A DNA stretch of 64,000 bases from positions 2,793,263-2,857,262 of the forward strand of contig NZ_CP012036.1 of NCBI RefSeq assembly GCF_001298445.1, given 5' to 3'. The notes beneath the pieces were generated by a model. It was not told the DNA's origin and ran no database searches. It worked only from the letters and a program-made list of their open reading frames with translations. Origin of the DNA: Nostoc piscinale CENA21 (lineage in GTDB: Bacteria > Cyanobacteriota > Cyanobacteriia > Cyanobacteriales > Nostocaceae). Every line of letters begins with the position of its first letter. Positions within the stretch are counted from its first letter, which is position 1. Of the stretch, positions 48,566-57,737 are shown piece after piece. The translations under genes were made by a program, and so were the position numbers.

Positions 48566-49219
48566 ATGAAATTCCGTCATCTCACTAGTTCTTTATTGAC
48601 CGCTACTGCACTTTTGACCACTACATTCCCCGCTTTTGCTGGCCCCTTTGATGTCAAACCGTCTGGAATATTCCGCCCTGCTAATGTGATTCCTGGGGCT
48701 GTTGGTAATGTAAATGTGAATAAATCTACACCCAGTACACCCAGCAATCCAGTAGGTAATAGTGAAATTCAAGGCTTAGGCGACCATCAATCTTGGGTTG
48801 ACCACAACACTCTCGCCAATGACCCCCGCGCTTTGTGTAGTGATGTTGGCTTGGGTAACAACACCCGCAATAATTCCAGCAAAATTGCTTTAGCAACTTC
48901 TACTAGCACTCGTTCCAGTTCTTCTCGTAGTCATAATGATGGTGGTGGTGGTGGTGTCAGCATTTTTGGAATTGGGGTTAGCGGTAGTGGTGCTAGTCAA
49001 GGTAGTCAAAATAATAGTGAATCTCGTGATAGCCGCACCAACCGCACCGAAGAAAATAGCAGTAGTTCATCAACTGTAGTTCAAGGTAAAAATTGCGATG
49101 CTTTTGTTAATGCTGCTGCGGCTAGAGATATCAATTACCAAGACAACTTAACCCGCCGCTATGAAATTAAAACTAGTCGTCGCGGACAACAAGTTAACCA
49201 ACTACTGGAAGATAAGTAA
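48566..49219 (+). CDS. Secreted serine/asparagine-rich protein of unknown function
   Basis: The 217-residue protein has a signal peptide (MKFRHLTSSLLTATALLTTTFPAFA) and a low-complexity mature region with TRSSSSRSHN and a glycine run (GGGGG), then two spaced cysteines (LCSDV, KNCDAF). A TAGGAGA site lies just upstream. It is probably periplasmic or cell-surface. I do not recognise the family. Confidence 0.75.
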   Translation: MKFRHLTSSLLTATALLTTTFPAFAGPFDVKPSGIFRPANVIPGAVGNVNVNKSTPSTPSNPVGNSEIQGLGDHQSWVDHNTLANDPRALCSDVGLGNNTRNNSSKIALATSTSTRSSSSRSHNDGGGGGVSIFGIGVSGSGASQGSQNNSESRDSRTNRTEENSSSSSTVVQGKNCDAFVNAAAARDINYQDNLTRRYEIKTSRRGQQVNQLLEDK

Positions 49220-49235
49220 TGCCATGTTCAATATT

Positions 49236-49309
49236 AGCTTGGACAATATGTCCAAGCTACAAGAGATATAAAAATAATTAATTTGAAAACGCCAAGGTTA
49301 GTGCCTTGG
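49236..49309 (+). terminator. Two hairpins after the secreted-protein gene
   Basis: AGCTTGGAC pairs with GTCCAAGCT at 49236-49258, and GCCAAGG with CCTTGGC at 49290-49309. Both lack a clean T-run but together probably end transcription before the NADH dehydrogenase promoter region. Confidence 0.4.
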
Positions 49310-49459
49310 CAATTCTCATTCTGACTTCTGGCTTCTGTTGTAGTTTTGACTACTTTTATGATTTTTTAAATAGTTATAAATAAGCGGCAACCTAATGATA
49401 ATGCTGTTACATCTTTGTTAAGAAAAATTACAACGCTCTTAACACAAGGAAATATTATT

Positions 49460-50800
49460 ATGGTTGTCACAGGTGAGAAGAATACCCAACATCAGGTAGT
49501 AATTGTAGGTGGTGGCTTTGGGGGATTATATACAGCAAAATATCTGGCTAACGCTAATGTAAACGTTACTCTCATTGATAAACGTAACTTCCATTTATTT
49601 CAACCACTGTTATATCAAGTTGCTACAGGTACGCTATCACCTGGTGATATTTCCTCTCCATTACGAGCTGTATTCAGCAAAAGTAAGAATACACACGTAT
49701 TGTTGGGAGAAGTCAGTGATATTGATCCAAAAGCCCAAAAAGTGATGATGGGTAATCAAGTAATACCCTACGATACTTTAATTGTGGCGACGGGTGCAAA
49801 TCATTCTTATTTTGGTAAAGAACACTGGAAAGACTTGGCTCCTGGTTTAAAAACTGTGGAAGATGCTATCGAAATGCGCCGCCGGATATTTGGTGCATTT
49901 GAAGCCGCCGAAAAAGAAACTGATCCTGAAAAGCGTAGTGCTTGGTTGACCTTTGTGATTGTGGGTGGTGGCCCTACAGGTGTAGAATTAGCGGGTGCGA
50001 TCGCGGAGTTGGCATACAAAACTCTCAAAGAAGACTTTCGCAATATCGATACATCCGAAACCAAAATTTTACTATTGCAAGGTGGCGATCGCATTCTCCC
50101 CCACATTTCACCAGATTTGTCAGAAGAAGCAACCGCATCTTTGAGAAAGTTAGGTGTGGTGATTAACACTAAAACCAGAGTCACCGACATTGAAAATGAC
50201 ATTGTTACTTTCAAGCAAAACGGTGAAATTAGCTCCATTCACTCCAAAACTATCTTATGGGCAGCAGGTGTGAAAGGTTCGACAATGGGGACAATTTTAG
50301 CAGAACGTACAGATGTAGAACTTGATCATGCTGGACGTGTAGTTGTAGAACCAGACTTGACTGTTAGAGATTACAAAAACATTTTCGTGATTGGAGATTT
50401 AGCTAACTTTTCCCATCAAGATGGCAAACCCTTACCTGGTGTTGCACCAGTCGCCAAACAACAAGGAGAATATGTAGCTAAACTGATTAGACGACGCTTG
50501 AGAGGTTCGACTTTGCCACAATTCCATTACAACGATGTCGGTAGTTTGGCAATGATTGGGCAGAATTTAGCTGTTGTCGATTTAGGCTTTCTGCAACTTA
50601 CAGGTTTCCCAGCTTGGGTATTTTGGCTAATAGTCCATATCTATTTCTTAATTGAGTTTGACACTAAATTACTCGTAGTCTTTCAATGGGCTTGGAACTA
50701 TATCACTCGAAATCGTCGCTCTAGATTAATTACAGGCCGAGAAGCGTTTACAGAAGCACCAACAACTGTTAAAAATAGCAGTCCTTTACTAGATGCGTAA
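49460..50800 (+). CDS. ndh: Type II NADH dehydrogenase (NDH-2), FAD-dependent
   Basis: The start at 49460 (MVVTGEKN) is preferred over an upstream ATG at 49415 because AAGGA lies about 10 bases before it. The 446-residue protein has the FAD-binding GGGFGGLYTA, the quinone-side HLFQPLLYQVATG, the NAD-binding VGGGPTGVE and the second FAD motif VIGDLA near residue 308. The C terminus has a hydrophobic membrane-anchoring stretch (WVFWLIVHIYFLIEF). It oxidises NADH without proton pumping and feeds the plastoquinone pool, helping redox control in cyanobacteria. Confidence 0.93.
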   Translation: MVVTGEKNTQHQVVIVGGGFGGLYTAKYLANANVNVTLIDKRNFHLFQPLLYQVATGTLSPGDISSPLRAVFSKSKNTHVLLGEVSDIDPKAQKVMMGNQVIPYDTLIVATGANHSYFGKEHWKDLAPGLKTVEDAIEMRRRIFGAFEAAEKETDPEKRSAWLTFVIVGGGPTGVELAGAIAELAYKTLKEDFRNIDTSETKILLLQGGDRILPHISPDLSEEATASLRKLGVVINTKTRVTDIENDIVTFKQNGEISSIHSKTILWAAGVKGSTMGTILAERTDVELDHAGRVVVEPDLTVRDYKNIFVIGDLANFSHQDGKPLPGVAPVAKQQGEYVAKLIRRRLRGSTLPQFHYNDVGSLAMIGQNLAVVDLGFLQLTGFPAWVFWLIVHIYFLIEFDTKLLVVFQWAWNYITRNRRSRLITGREAFTEAPTTVKNSSPLLDA

Positions 50801-50909
50801 GTCGGGTTTGTTGAACAAGTTCTTTGGTGGGGGTAAGAAAGTCGGAACCAGTTGCAGTATAAACTTCTTGCAATTGTTGATCAAACCATAAGGTTCTTTC
50901 TCTATTCAC
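50769..50909 (-). CDS. Doubtful 46-codon frame, possible gene remnant
   Basis: A GTG with AGGAG six bases upstream opens a frame beginning VNRERTLWFDQQLQEVYTATG and overlapping the end of the NADH dehydrogenase gene. It looks protein-like at its start and then runs through TGCGTAAGTC, the end sequence of the MITE family, before stopping. It may be a truncated gene; function unknown. Confidence 0.2.
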   Translation of the reverse strand: MNRERTLWFDQQLQEVYTATGSDFLTPTKELVQQTRLTHLVKDCYF

Positions 50910-50938
50910 CTTAAACTCCTACCAAACGCTTTTCTTGT

Positions 50939-51058
50939 CTAAAATACTACTGCGATCGCTTTCTCCACTTCACTCCCACATTCCCAAATTCTCAGGACAT
51001 CCAAACAGCGATCGCACACCTTCAAAAATAATGTATGTGTATCTAATAAATAATTCAT
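50939..51058 (-). pseudogene. Truncated PIN-domain (VapC-type) toxin gene
   Basis: The frame starts MNYLLDTHTLFL, the hallmark first strand and first catalytic aspartate of PIN toxins, overlaps the antitoxin stop (TAATG) and then loses homology and ends after 39 codons instead of about 130. The toxin is inactive. Confidence 0.75.
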
Positions 51059-51291
51059 TATTCACCCATAAAAGCATTAATGATTTCATTGGGTGTCACA
51101 TCAAAATCATCAGACATTGTTACCTTTTCAGCCCAAAAACCTGGAGTTCTGGGAGTAGCAGCAGGAGAATAACGAACCAACTTGACTAAAGTCTTACCAG
51201 CTTGACTAATAATTACTTCCTCACCCTGTAAAGCATATTCGATTAATTGAGAAAGATTATTTTCTGCTTCATTAATATTTGCTAGTTTCAT
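51058..51291 (-). CDS. Phd/YefM-family antitoxin
   Basis: The 77-residue protein reads MKLANINEAENNLSQLIEYA...EEVIISQAGKTLVKLVRY, the N-terminal DNA-binding and dimerisation fold of prevent-host-death antitoxins, followed by a toxin-binding tail (FWAEKV). The partner PIN toxin downstream is only a remnant, so this is an orphan antitoxin that may still regulate its own promoter or neutralise a related toxin elsewhere. Confidence 0.87.
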   Translation of the reverse strand: MKLANINEAENNLSQLIEYALQGEEVIISQAGKTLVKLVRYSPAATPRTPGFWAEKVTMSDDFDVTPNEIINAFMGE

Positions 51292-51399
51292 TTTATTTTA
51301 TGAGAAATTAAGGCTACTATTAATTAGTATAAGATATGTAATCTTACAAATTAAAGAAGTTAAGCGATCGCACCCCCCAATTTCACCCAAACAGCGATC

Positions 51400-51483
51400 G
51401 CTGATGATTTACAAATGCGCCCGGAAATGGTGAAAACCTATGTTAAATTAGCGCGGAAAGCTGTTAAGCAGCAAGGGGAGTAA
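51400..51483 (+). pseudogene. Short coding remnant
   Basis: In-frame residues ADDLQMRPEMVKTYVKLARK followed by AVKQQGE and a stop look like the helical C terminus of a protein but have no start. The origin is not recognised. Confidence 0.25.
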
Positions 51484-51639
51484 GGGATTACAACTAAAAG
51501 GATATACTCTCACTGTGTAGGCAGGGAGCAGGGAAAAAAATATGCTCTCTCGAAAATTTAGATATTTTATTTTATGCAAGTGTTAATTTACGCTGCGCTG
51601 TACTAGTTGTTTAATCAGCAATGTTATAGTGTCGCTTTG

Positions 51640-51785
51640 CATTGTGAATGTACCAAGTTACATTGTTAATGAGTCGCCTCACATTGTGAATGTACTAAGT
51701 CACGTTGTTAATGTGTTGCCTCGCATTGTGAATGTATTAAGTCACGTTGTTAATGTGTTGTCTCACATTGTTAATGCACCGAGCC
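51640..51785. repeat. 42-base tandem repeats built from 21-base halves
   Basis: Three 42-base units start at 51640, 51682 and 51724, with a partial fourth at 51766. Each unit has two diverged 21-base halves, both beginning C(A/G)TTGT(G/T)AATG. Units 2 and 3 are nearly identical. The region is not coding and lies downstream of the pentapeptide-repeat gene. There are no unique spacers, so it is not a CRISPR. Confidence 0.8.
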
Positions 51786-51841
51786 TACTTTGATGATGTT
51801 GGGTTCTGCTACCGCGCCACCCAACCTACTTCTGATGCAGG

Positions 51842-52210
51842 TTATTCATTAGAGTTTGAATCATCGTCATCGAAGTCTGTGATGTCTTCATTCTCAAAGT
51901 TTGCTGGTAAAAGTTTTGGCCATTCCACAATCGCCCGTTCAAGATTCGCCCGTTCAAGATTCGCTCGTTCAAGATTCGCCCCTTCAAGATTCGCCCGTTC
52001 AAGATTCGCCCCTCGAAGATTCGCCCGTTCAAGATTTGCCCCTTCAAGATTCGCCCGTTCAAGATTCGCCCCTCGAAGATTCGCCCGTTCAAGATTCGCC
52101 CGTTCAAGATTCGCCCTGCAAAGATTCGCCCATTGAAGAATCGCCCCTTCAAGATTCGCCTCGAAAAGATTCGCCTCGTAAAGATTCGCCCCTTGAAGAT
52201 TTGCCCACAA
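51842..52210 (-). CDS. Pentapeptide-repeat protein
   Basis: About 16 to 18 tandem A(N/I)Lxx units (ANLQG, ANLYE, ANLER, ANLRG) make a right-handed quadrilateral beta-helix, followed by an acidic tail (FDDDDSNSNE). The TTG at 52210 is the only visible start in frame; an in-frame stop lies eight codons upstream, so the N terminus is unusually short and could be truncated. At DNA level the repeats are 15-base and 30-base units that are almost identical, so expansion is recent. Function unknown; no gyrase-protection context. Confidence 0.8.
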   Translation of the reverse strand: MWANLQGANLYEANLFEANLEGAILQWANLCRANLERANLERANLRGANLERANLEGANLERANLRGANLERANLEGANLERANLERANLERAIVEWPKLLPANFENEDITDFDDDDSNSNE

Positions 52211-52530
52211 AAAATTAACTGGATTGTCAATCCAATTTACAATTTTTTACTGACTCTAATAATTCTAGGTAAAAATCGTTAATTTTTCCAGTGGATTCTA
52301 AGTAAAATTTAATCTTTTGGGGAAGAGTAAATGGGGATTAGGTAGTCGGGAGTAGGGTTTGAGGAGATTTTTGGACTTTTTCAAAAACTCTCATGTAGTA
52401 CCGGCGATAGGCAGTGTGCCGCCTACTATGAATGAAAAAAAACATTTTTCCCCACTCACTACTCCCGATTCCCCACTCCCTCTTTCTTGGACGCTAAAAT
52501 GAGTCCACAGATATGTTTGATTAATCCTAA
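52211..52530. other. Gene-free stretch with facing STRR-like repeats
   Basis: AT-rich, with TCGGGAGTAGGG near 52350 and the inverted CTACTCCCGATTCCCC near 52460-52475, the Nostoc heptamer-type repeats. These could form a hairpin. The promoter of the next gene pair is expected near its end. Confidence 0.45.
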
Positions 52531-52803
52531 ATGTTTACCATTGACATAAGTGTAAGAAACACCGCTTTCCCCATATCAGTTCAACGTAAGTCAACAGAAG
52601 ACGCTGAGGCTGTCTATCAACTCATTTTGGCAGCAATGCGCTCTGGCAATCCTGATATTGTGGAACTCAAGTGTGAAGGAAAGACAGAGAAAAAAATCGC
52701 TGTTCGTGCTAGTGAAATTTCTGGGGTACAAATTATTCAGAAAGATGGTGTTAGCACTGCTAGCGGTAGACCACCCGGCTTTTTTGCCTTAGCAGGTGAG
52801 TAA
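52531..52803 (+). CDS. UPF0367 family protein
   Basis: The 90-residue protein, MFTIDISVRNTAFPISVQRK to FFALAGE, matches a family found throughout cyanobacteria and typified by AVYQLILAAMRSGNPDIVELKCEGKTEKKIAVRASEI-like sequence. No function is established. It is nine bases before the ABC ATPase gene, so the two are probably co-transcribed. Confidence 0.9.
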   Translation: MFTIDISVRNTAFPISVQRKSTEDAEAVYQLILAAMRSGNPDIVELKCEGKTEKKIAVRASEISGVQIIQKDGVSTASGRPPGFFALAGE

Positions 52804-52812
52804 GGTGTAGTA

Positions 52813-53490
52813 ATGGCGGAAGTGGGCATTCAAGTCAAAGACTTAAATTTCAGTTGGCCTAGTGGTGAAGCGGCTATCAAGTCTTGTTCTCTAGCAGTAC
52901 CCAAAGGTGAATTTTGGATGCTTTTGGGTACTAATGGTAGTGGCAAATCAACTCTACTCCGACTCTTGGCAGGGCTGTTACAGCCTCAGTCTGGTGAAGT
53001 TGGCGTTTTACCCCCTGTCGGTTTTGTGTTCCAAAATCCTGATCATCAATTAGTCATGCCAACTGTGGGTGCAGATGTGGCTTTTGGACTGGTGGAAGAA
53101 AAATTGCCGCCTGCTATGGTGAGAGCAAGGGTTGAAGAAGCTTTAGGGGCAGTGAATTTGCTGCAACTGCAATTACGCCCGATATATGCTTTGAGTGGGG
53201 GACAAAAACAGCGTGTCGCTATTGCTGGTGCGATCGCTCGTCACTGTGAAATCCTATTATTAGATGAACCCACAGCTTTACTCGACCCTGATAGCCAACT
53301 GGATTTAGTGGCTGGTGTCCAACGCCTAGTCAAAAGTCGCGGTATTACAGCCTTGTGGGTAACTCACCGCCTTGATGAGTTGAATTACTGTGACGGGGCT
53401 TTTTTACTCGATAAAGGTTCTTTAGTTGATTGGGGTGAACCTCAACGCCTCAAACAACGATTGATGAAAGTGAATGATGAATCACCTTAA
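52813..53490 (+). CDS. ABC transporter ATP-binding protein, CbiO/ECF-like
   Basis: The 225-residue ATPase has Walker A (GTNGSGKST), Q-loop (FQNPDHQL, characteristic of the cobalt/ECF group), signature LSGGQKQR, Walker B with DEPTALLD and the H-loop THRLDE. It would energise uptake of a metal or vitamin, but no membrane or substrate-binding partner is adjacent, so the substrate is open. GTG/ATG: ATG at 52813. Confidence 0.9.
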   Translation: MAEVGIQVKDLNFSWPSGEAAIKSCSLAVPKGEFWMLLGTNGSGKSTLLRLLAGLLQPQSGEVGVLPPVGFVFQNPDHQLVMPTVGADVAFGLVEEKLPPAMVRARVEEALGAVNLLQLQLRPIYALSGGQKQRVAIAGAIARHCEILLLDEPTALLDPDSQLDLVAGVQRLVKSRGITALWVTHRLDELNYCDGAFLLDKGSLVDWGEPQRLKQRLMKVNDESP

Positions 53491-53528
53491 ATGCTCAACC
53501 TAATTCATCAATAATTTTTAACATCTCT

Positions 53529-53556
53529 AACGCGCCTCATTCAAGGCGCGTTTACT
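53529..53556 (+). terminator. Rho-independent-type terminator after the ABC ATPase
   Basis: AACGCGCC and GGCGCGTT form a GC-rich stem with an 8-base loop region, followed by TTACTTTT. It ends the UPF0367-ABC operon. The rest of 53491-53810 holds no gene; the promoter of the next gene should be there. Confidence 0.75.
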
Positions 53557-53810
53557 TTTGTAGGCAATTAGTATAGCAACCAAAAGGTAGACAAAATGCT
53601 TGCAAATAAAGGGTTTTTTCCCTATAAATTGATTGAGACAATTTTCTTTTCTGGTAACTGACTTCTGAAATTGACAACTTTTTGGAGCTAAATTTTGCAA
53701 TCTCTTCGCATTATTTAGTCTTTTGTAACATAGTGTTACAGCGAATGCTTCAATTACTATAAAAGTTATGAATGGATTGTGTTAACTCTAGAAAATTGTG
53801 ATTAAAAACC

Positions 53811-54361
53811 ATGCCCCGTTCCTCAGTCCCAGCCGTTCTATTGGTGGACGGTTACAACATAATTGGCGCTTGGCCTTGTCTGAAAAAAACCCGTGATAGT
53901 GCTGGTTTAGAAGCATCACGTTGGGAACTGGTCGAAGCATGATCGGTTACAGTGCTTTTCATGGTTACGAAACTCAAATCGTTTTCGATGCTCAATATCA
54001 TAACGCCTCTAGCAATAAAGAAGTGATTACAGAGTTGGTTTCTGTTCACTACACTGATTTTGGGCAAACGGCAGATACTTACATCGAAAAAATTTGTGCA
54101 TCCTTGCGATCGCAGATAACTGCATCTCGAATTTCGCGGATGATTGTGGCTACCTCAGACAGAGCGCAACAATTAGTAGTACAAGGATACGGGGCAGAAT
54201 GGTTATCAGCACAACAACTTTGTAGTGCTGTCGAAACCACAGTTTGCCGAGTCCGTCAAAAATATCAAACTCGCAAAAAATCTAACAGTAGATTTTTAGC
54301 TAGTGCCATTGATGATAAAGCACGACAGAAGTTGGCTGCATTGCGTATGGGATTACAGTAA
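53811..54361 (+). pseudogene. YacP-like NYN-domain RNase gene, frameshifted
   Basis: The gene begins MPRSSVPAVLLVDGYNIIGAW (first acidic residue of the NYN/PIN-like fold in VDGYN) and continues in a second frame as MIGYSAFHGYETQIVFDAQY through VVATSDRAQQ. One missing A at about 53940 turns the expected GAAGCAATGATC into a stop (GCATGA). The joined protein would be about 183 residues, the usual size. All motifs are otherwise intact, so a sequencing error is as likely as a real mutation. In bacteria this family includes ribosome-associated mRNA endonucleases such as Rae1. Confidence 0.85.
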
Positions 54362-54506
54362 CTCAACATCCATAAGTCTCTAATCTTCCTTCAGGAAGGG
54401 TTTGTGCTGACAATATTGGACAAAATTAGACTTGAGAAAAATTTAGCGAAAGTACTTGCCATTTCTTAGTGATTACGCTAATATTAGAAATTGTGAGCGA
54501 CAGCGT

Positions 54507-54578
<72 letters not shown>

Positions 54579-54602
54579 TTTTAAAACTATGAAGGGTAAA
54601 GT

Positions 54603-55808
54603 ATGAAGTGTGAAGAGTTAGGTTTCAAACTCCAATCTTCATCCCACCAAGAGCTTTGGTCACTTGACTCTGATGTAGTTTTTCTTAATCATGGTTCTTA
54701 TGGTGCTTGTCCAAAAGCGGTATTGGCAGTGCAGCAGAGTTTGCGATCGCAGTTGGAACAAGACCCGGTAAATTTTTTTGGCAGAAAGTGGGAACCGCTA
54801 TTAGACAATGCTAGAAGCAAGTTGGCAGCTTTTATTCATACTGATATCCAAGATTTAGTATTTGTCCCGAATGCCACAACTGGCGTAAATTCAGTATTAC
54901 GTTCTTTGCATTTTGCCCCCGATGACGAAATCCTGACGACTAACCATGAATACAACGCTTGTCGCAATGCTTTAAATTTTATTGCTAGTCGGACTGGAGC
55001 GCGGGTAGTGGTAGCGCAGATTCCTTTCCCTGTAGAGTCACCACAACAAATAATTGCCGCCGTATTAGAGAAAGTTTCCCCTAAAACTCGTTTAGCATTA
55101 ATAGACCATATAACTAGTCAGACAGGGTTAATCTTCCCCATAGCGCAGCTAGTCAAGGAATTACAGGCACGGGGTGTTGAGACATTAGTCGATGGCGCTC
55201 ATGCACCAGGAATGATTTCCTTAAATATGCAAGAAATTGGGGCGACTTACTATAGTGGGAACTGCCATAAATGGCTTTCTGCACCCAAAGGAGCCGCATT
55301 TTTGTATGTGCAGCGGGATAAACAAGCAGAAATTCATCCCTTGACAATTAGCCACGGTGCTAACTCACCACGCACAGATAAAAGCCGCTTTCAGTTGGAA
55401 TTTGACTGGACAGGTACAGATGATCCCACAGCTTTTATGTGCGTACCAGAAGCGATCGCTTTTATGGGTTCGCTGTTACCTGGTGGTTGGATAGAATTAA
55501 TGCAGCGCAACCATCAGCTAGTTATCCAAGCTAGACAGTTACTTTGTACAACCCTACAAATACAACCACCTTGTCCAGCAGAGATGATTGGTTCAATGGC
55601 TGTTGTACCAATGCCTGTGAGTTTGGCAAATCAAAGTCATATTTGGCTACATGATGAATTGTTTGATCAATTTGGTATTCAAGTACAAGTGATTCCTTGG
55701 ACTGAATCACCAGGAATACTGATGAGGATTTCCGCACAGATTTACAATACTTTAGAGCAGTATGAATATTTAGCAACAGCTCTAAAGTATTGTATGAAAC
55801 AAAATTAG
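54603..55808 (+). CDS. Class V PLP aminotransferase, isopenicillin-N-epimerase-like
   Basis: The 401-residue protein has the fold of the NifS/CsdA-CefD superfamily: LNHGSYGACP near the start, the phosphate-site NATTGVN, the aspartate of VDGAHAPG and the PLP lysine in GNCHKWL (about residue 222). It lacks the catalytic cysteine loop of a cysteine desulfurase, so an epimerase or other PLP role is likelier. The substrate cannot be read. The start is taken at 54603 (MKCEELG). Confidence 0.87.
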   Translation: MKCEELGFKLQSSSHQELWSLDSDVVFLNHGSYGACPKAVLAVQQSLRSQLEQDPVNFFGRKWEPLLDNARSKLAAFIHTDIQDLVFVPNATTGVNSVLRSLHFAPDDEILTTNHEYNACRNALNFIASRTGARVVVAQIPFPVESPQQIIAAVLEKVSPKTRLALIDHITSQTGLIFPIAQLVKELQARGVETLVDGAHAPGMISLNMQEIGATYYSGNCHKWLSAPKGAAFLYVQRDKQAEIHPLTISHGANSPRTDKSRFQLEFDWTGTDDPTAFMCVPEAIAFMGSLLPGGWIELMQRNHQLVIQARQLLCTTLQIQPPCPAEMIGSMAVVPMPVSLANQSHIWLHDELFDQFGIQVQVIPWTESPGILMRISAQIYNTLEQYEYLATALKYCMKQN

Positions 55809-55850
55809 TTTTTGTTGGGAGATGCTTCTGGGATGATATGAAGCAGTACA

Positions 55851-55887
55851 GGAGAAAAGAAAGCTATATTGCTTTTCTCTTTTCTCC
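55851..55887. terminator. Bidirectional terminator between convergent genes
   Basis: GGAGAAAAG and CTTTTCTCC-type arms with an AAGC...GCTT inner stem make a long hairpin between the aminotransferase (+) and the DUF937 gene (-). Confidence 0.6.
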
Positions 55888-55965
55888 TATCCTGCTTTTT
55901 TGAGCTTGACAAGCAAAACCAAATTTTGCTAATTAAATTAGAAAATTAATTTTTAATTAACTTGA

Positions 55966-56481
55966 TTATCTGCCGAGGTACTGACTCGCCATCCGAATCG
56001 CATCAGCAATGTCAACATCACCATCTCTATCTGCATCTAAAAAAGTATTTAACACAGAATTACTACCAGATTGAGCATTTGCACCTGATTGCAAAAAATT
56101 CAGCACTACTGGCACTATTAAAGGTAGTAATTGTTGAATAGTCCCAGCATCTAAACCAGTACGTTGAGCAACCGCCTCAGCTACTTGCTGTTGCATCCCA
56201 AAAGAAAACAGCGAATCTACCGCTTGGGGATTAGGAGAAGTACCGGCATATTGGTTTACTAAAGTTTGGACTTCACCTTCGCCATTGGTAGCTTGCTTTT
56301 CTTGTAAAGAAGAGCGTACATAATTGCCCACAATTCCCAAAACAGATTGGATTGTCGAGGCATCTGCACCAGTGCGATCGCTCAGTTGTTGTACAGTGTT
56401 GATAATCCCTCCCAGTTGACCCAAGCTGCCTTGTTGATTGGGATTAGTCACAGCACCGAGAATTTGGTCAAACAGTCCCAT
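55966..56481 (-). CDS. DUF937-type protein with an EF-hand-like calcium loop
   Basis: The 171-residue protein starts MGLFDQILGAVTNPNQQGSL, a DUF937/YidB-like hydrophobic helical protein, and has a calcium-binding loop DADRDGDVDIAD close to the C terminus. Cyanobacterial members of this kind are common but uncharacterised. An AGGGAG site precedes the start. Confidence 0.82.
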   Translation of the reverse strand: MGLFDQILGAVTNPNQQGSLGQLGGIINTVQQLSDRTGADASTIQSVLGIVGNYVRSSLQEKQATNGEGEVQTLVNQYAGTSPNPQAVDSLFSFGMQQQVAEAVAQRTGLDAGTIQQLLPLIVPVVLNFLQSGANAQSGSNSVLNTFLDADRDGDVDIADAIRMASQYLGR

Positions 56482-56704
56482 AAATTTTTTCTCCCTGATT
56501 AATATTTGTGCAGGTTAACTGAACTGTATCCGATTAACAACCTGTCTGAAGAATTACAGTTGTTTGTGGCTGGTTTAACCGCAGGTAGAAGAACTTAACA
56601 AATGAAATCAGTAATATCAGGACAGTTTAGCTAAAAGGTAGGTATAGATTTTATCTTACCTGCTGCAAATTTTGCTTTGTTGGTGATTGGGGCAAGTAGC
56701 AATT

Positions 56705-57553
56705 ATGCGTTGGCAATTAGGTCGTCGGAGTACAAATGTTGAAGATAGACGGGGAATGCGCGTTTCGGCACCCGTAGTTGGAGGCGGGATTGGCGCACTG
56801 CTGCTATCCCTGGTTGTGGCACTGTTGGGTGGCGATCCCAGAGTCATTTTAGAACAGAATAACTCGCCTAGCGATCGCCCAGCCACAGAATTACCACAGA
56901 CACCAGCCAAAGACCAAATGGCTGATTTTGTCTCCGTAGTGCTGGCTGACACAGAAGATACTTGGAGTGAGATATTTCAACAAAGTGGGGAAAGATATGT
57001 TGATCCGAAGTTAGTTTTATATTCCGATGCAGTCGAATCTGCCTGTGGGTTTGCGCGTTCGGCAGTGGGGCCATTTTACTGCCCGCAAGACCAAAAAGTA
57101 TATATTGACTTGAGCTTTTACCGCGATTTAAAAAACCGCTACAATGCACCAGGAGACTTTGCCCAAGCTTATGTAATTGCCCATGAAGTTGGGCATCATG
57201 TCCAGAATTTGCTGGGAATTTCTGATCAAGTGCGATCGCGACAACAACGAGCCGATGAAGTAGAAGCAAATCAATTATCTGTGCGCCAAGAACTCCAAGC
57301 AGATTGTTTTGCAGGAGTTTGGGCTAATCACGCCCAGCGATCGCGCCAAATTCTCGAAACTGGTGATGTGGAAGAAGCCTTAAATGCTGCTAGTAGTATT
57401 GGAGATGATCGCTTACAAAAGCAAGCTAGGGGTTATGTAGTCCCAGAAACTTTTACTCATGGCAGTTCTGCCCAACGGGTACGTTGGTTTCAGCGAGGTA
57501 TTCAATCAGGCGATCCACAACAATGTAATACTTTTAAAGCAGCCAATCCTTAG
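56705..57553 (+). CDS. Neutral zinc metallopeptidase, YpfJ family
   Basis: The start is placed at MRWQLGRRS (56705), the usual beginning of the family. The roughly 282-residue protein has an N-terminal membrane helix (VGGGIGALLLSLVVALLGG), the metal-binding HEVGHH (about residue 160) and the downstream ELQADCFAGVWA glutamate region. It is probably anchored in the membrane with the peptidase domain outside. Substrate unknown. Confidence 0.88.
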   Translation: MRWQLGRRSTNVEDRRGMRVSAPVVGGGIGALLLSLVVALLGGDPRVILEQNNSPSDRPATELPQTPAKDQMADFVSVVLADTEDTWSEIFQQSGERYVDPKLVLYSDAVESACGFARSAVGPFYCPQDQKVYIDLSFYRDLKNRYNAPGDFAQAYVIAHEVGHHVQNLLGISDQVRSRQQRADEVEANQLSVRQELQADCFAGVWANHAQRSRQILETGDVEEALNAASSIGDDRLQKQARGYVVPETFTHGSSAQRVRWFQRGIQSGDPQQCNTFKAANP

Positions 57554-57737
57554 AAATTACAAAACTTCGCATCGATCAAATCATAATAGAAAGCTACTAA
57601 AGTCAAGTGTTGGAATCTAGGTTAAAAACCGTACTTCAACCGAAGTCTGTTTTTTCTATGAATCCCCTAGACTAGAATAAAAATATAAGCATCACTATAA
57701 GCTGCTGAGTGTCAGTACTCAGTTAAAGATAAGCAAC

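Noticed and set aside
51640..51785. CRISPR array
   Set aside because: The repeats are directly adjacent without unique spacers, and no cas genes are near.
51747..52230. Long open frames on both strands across the pentapeptide-repeat gene
   Set aside because: A 15-base repeat keeps several frames open; only the minus-strand frame with A(N)Lxx units makes a known fold.
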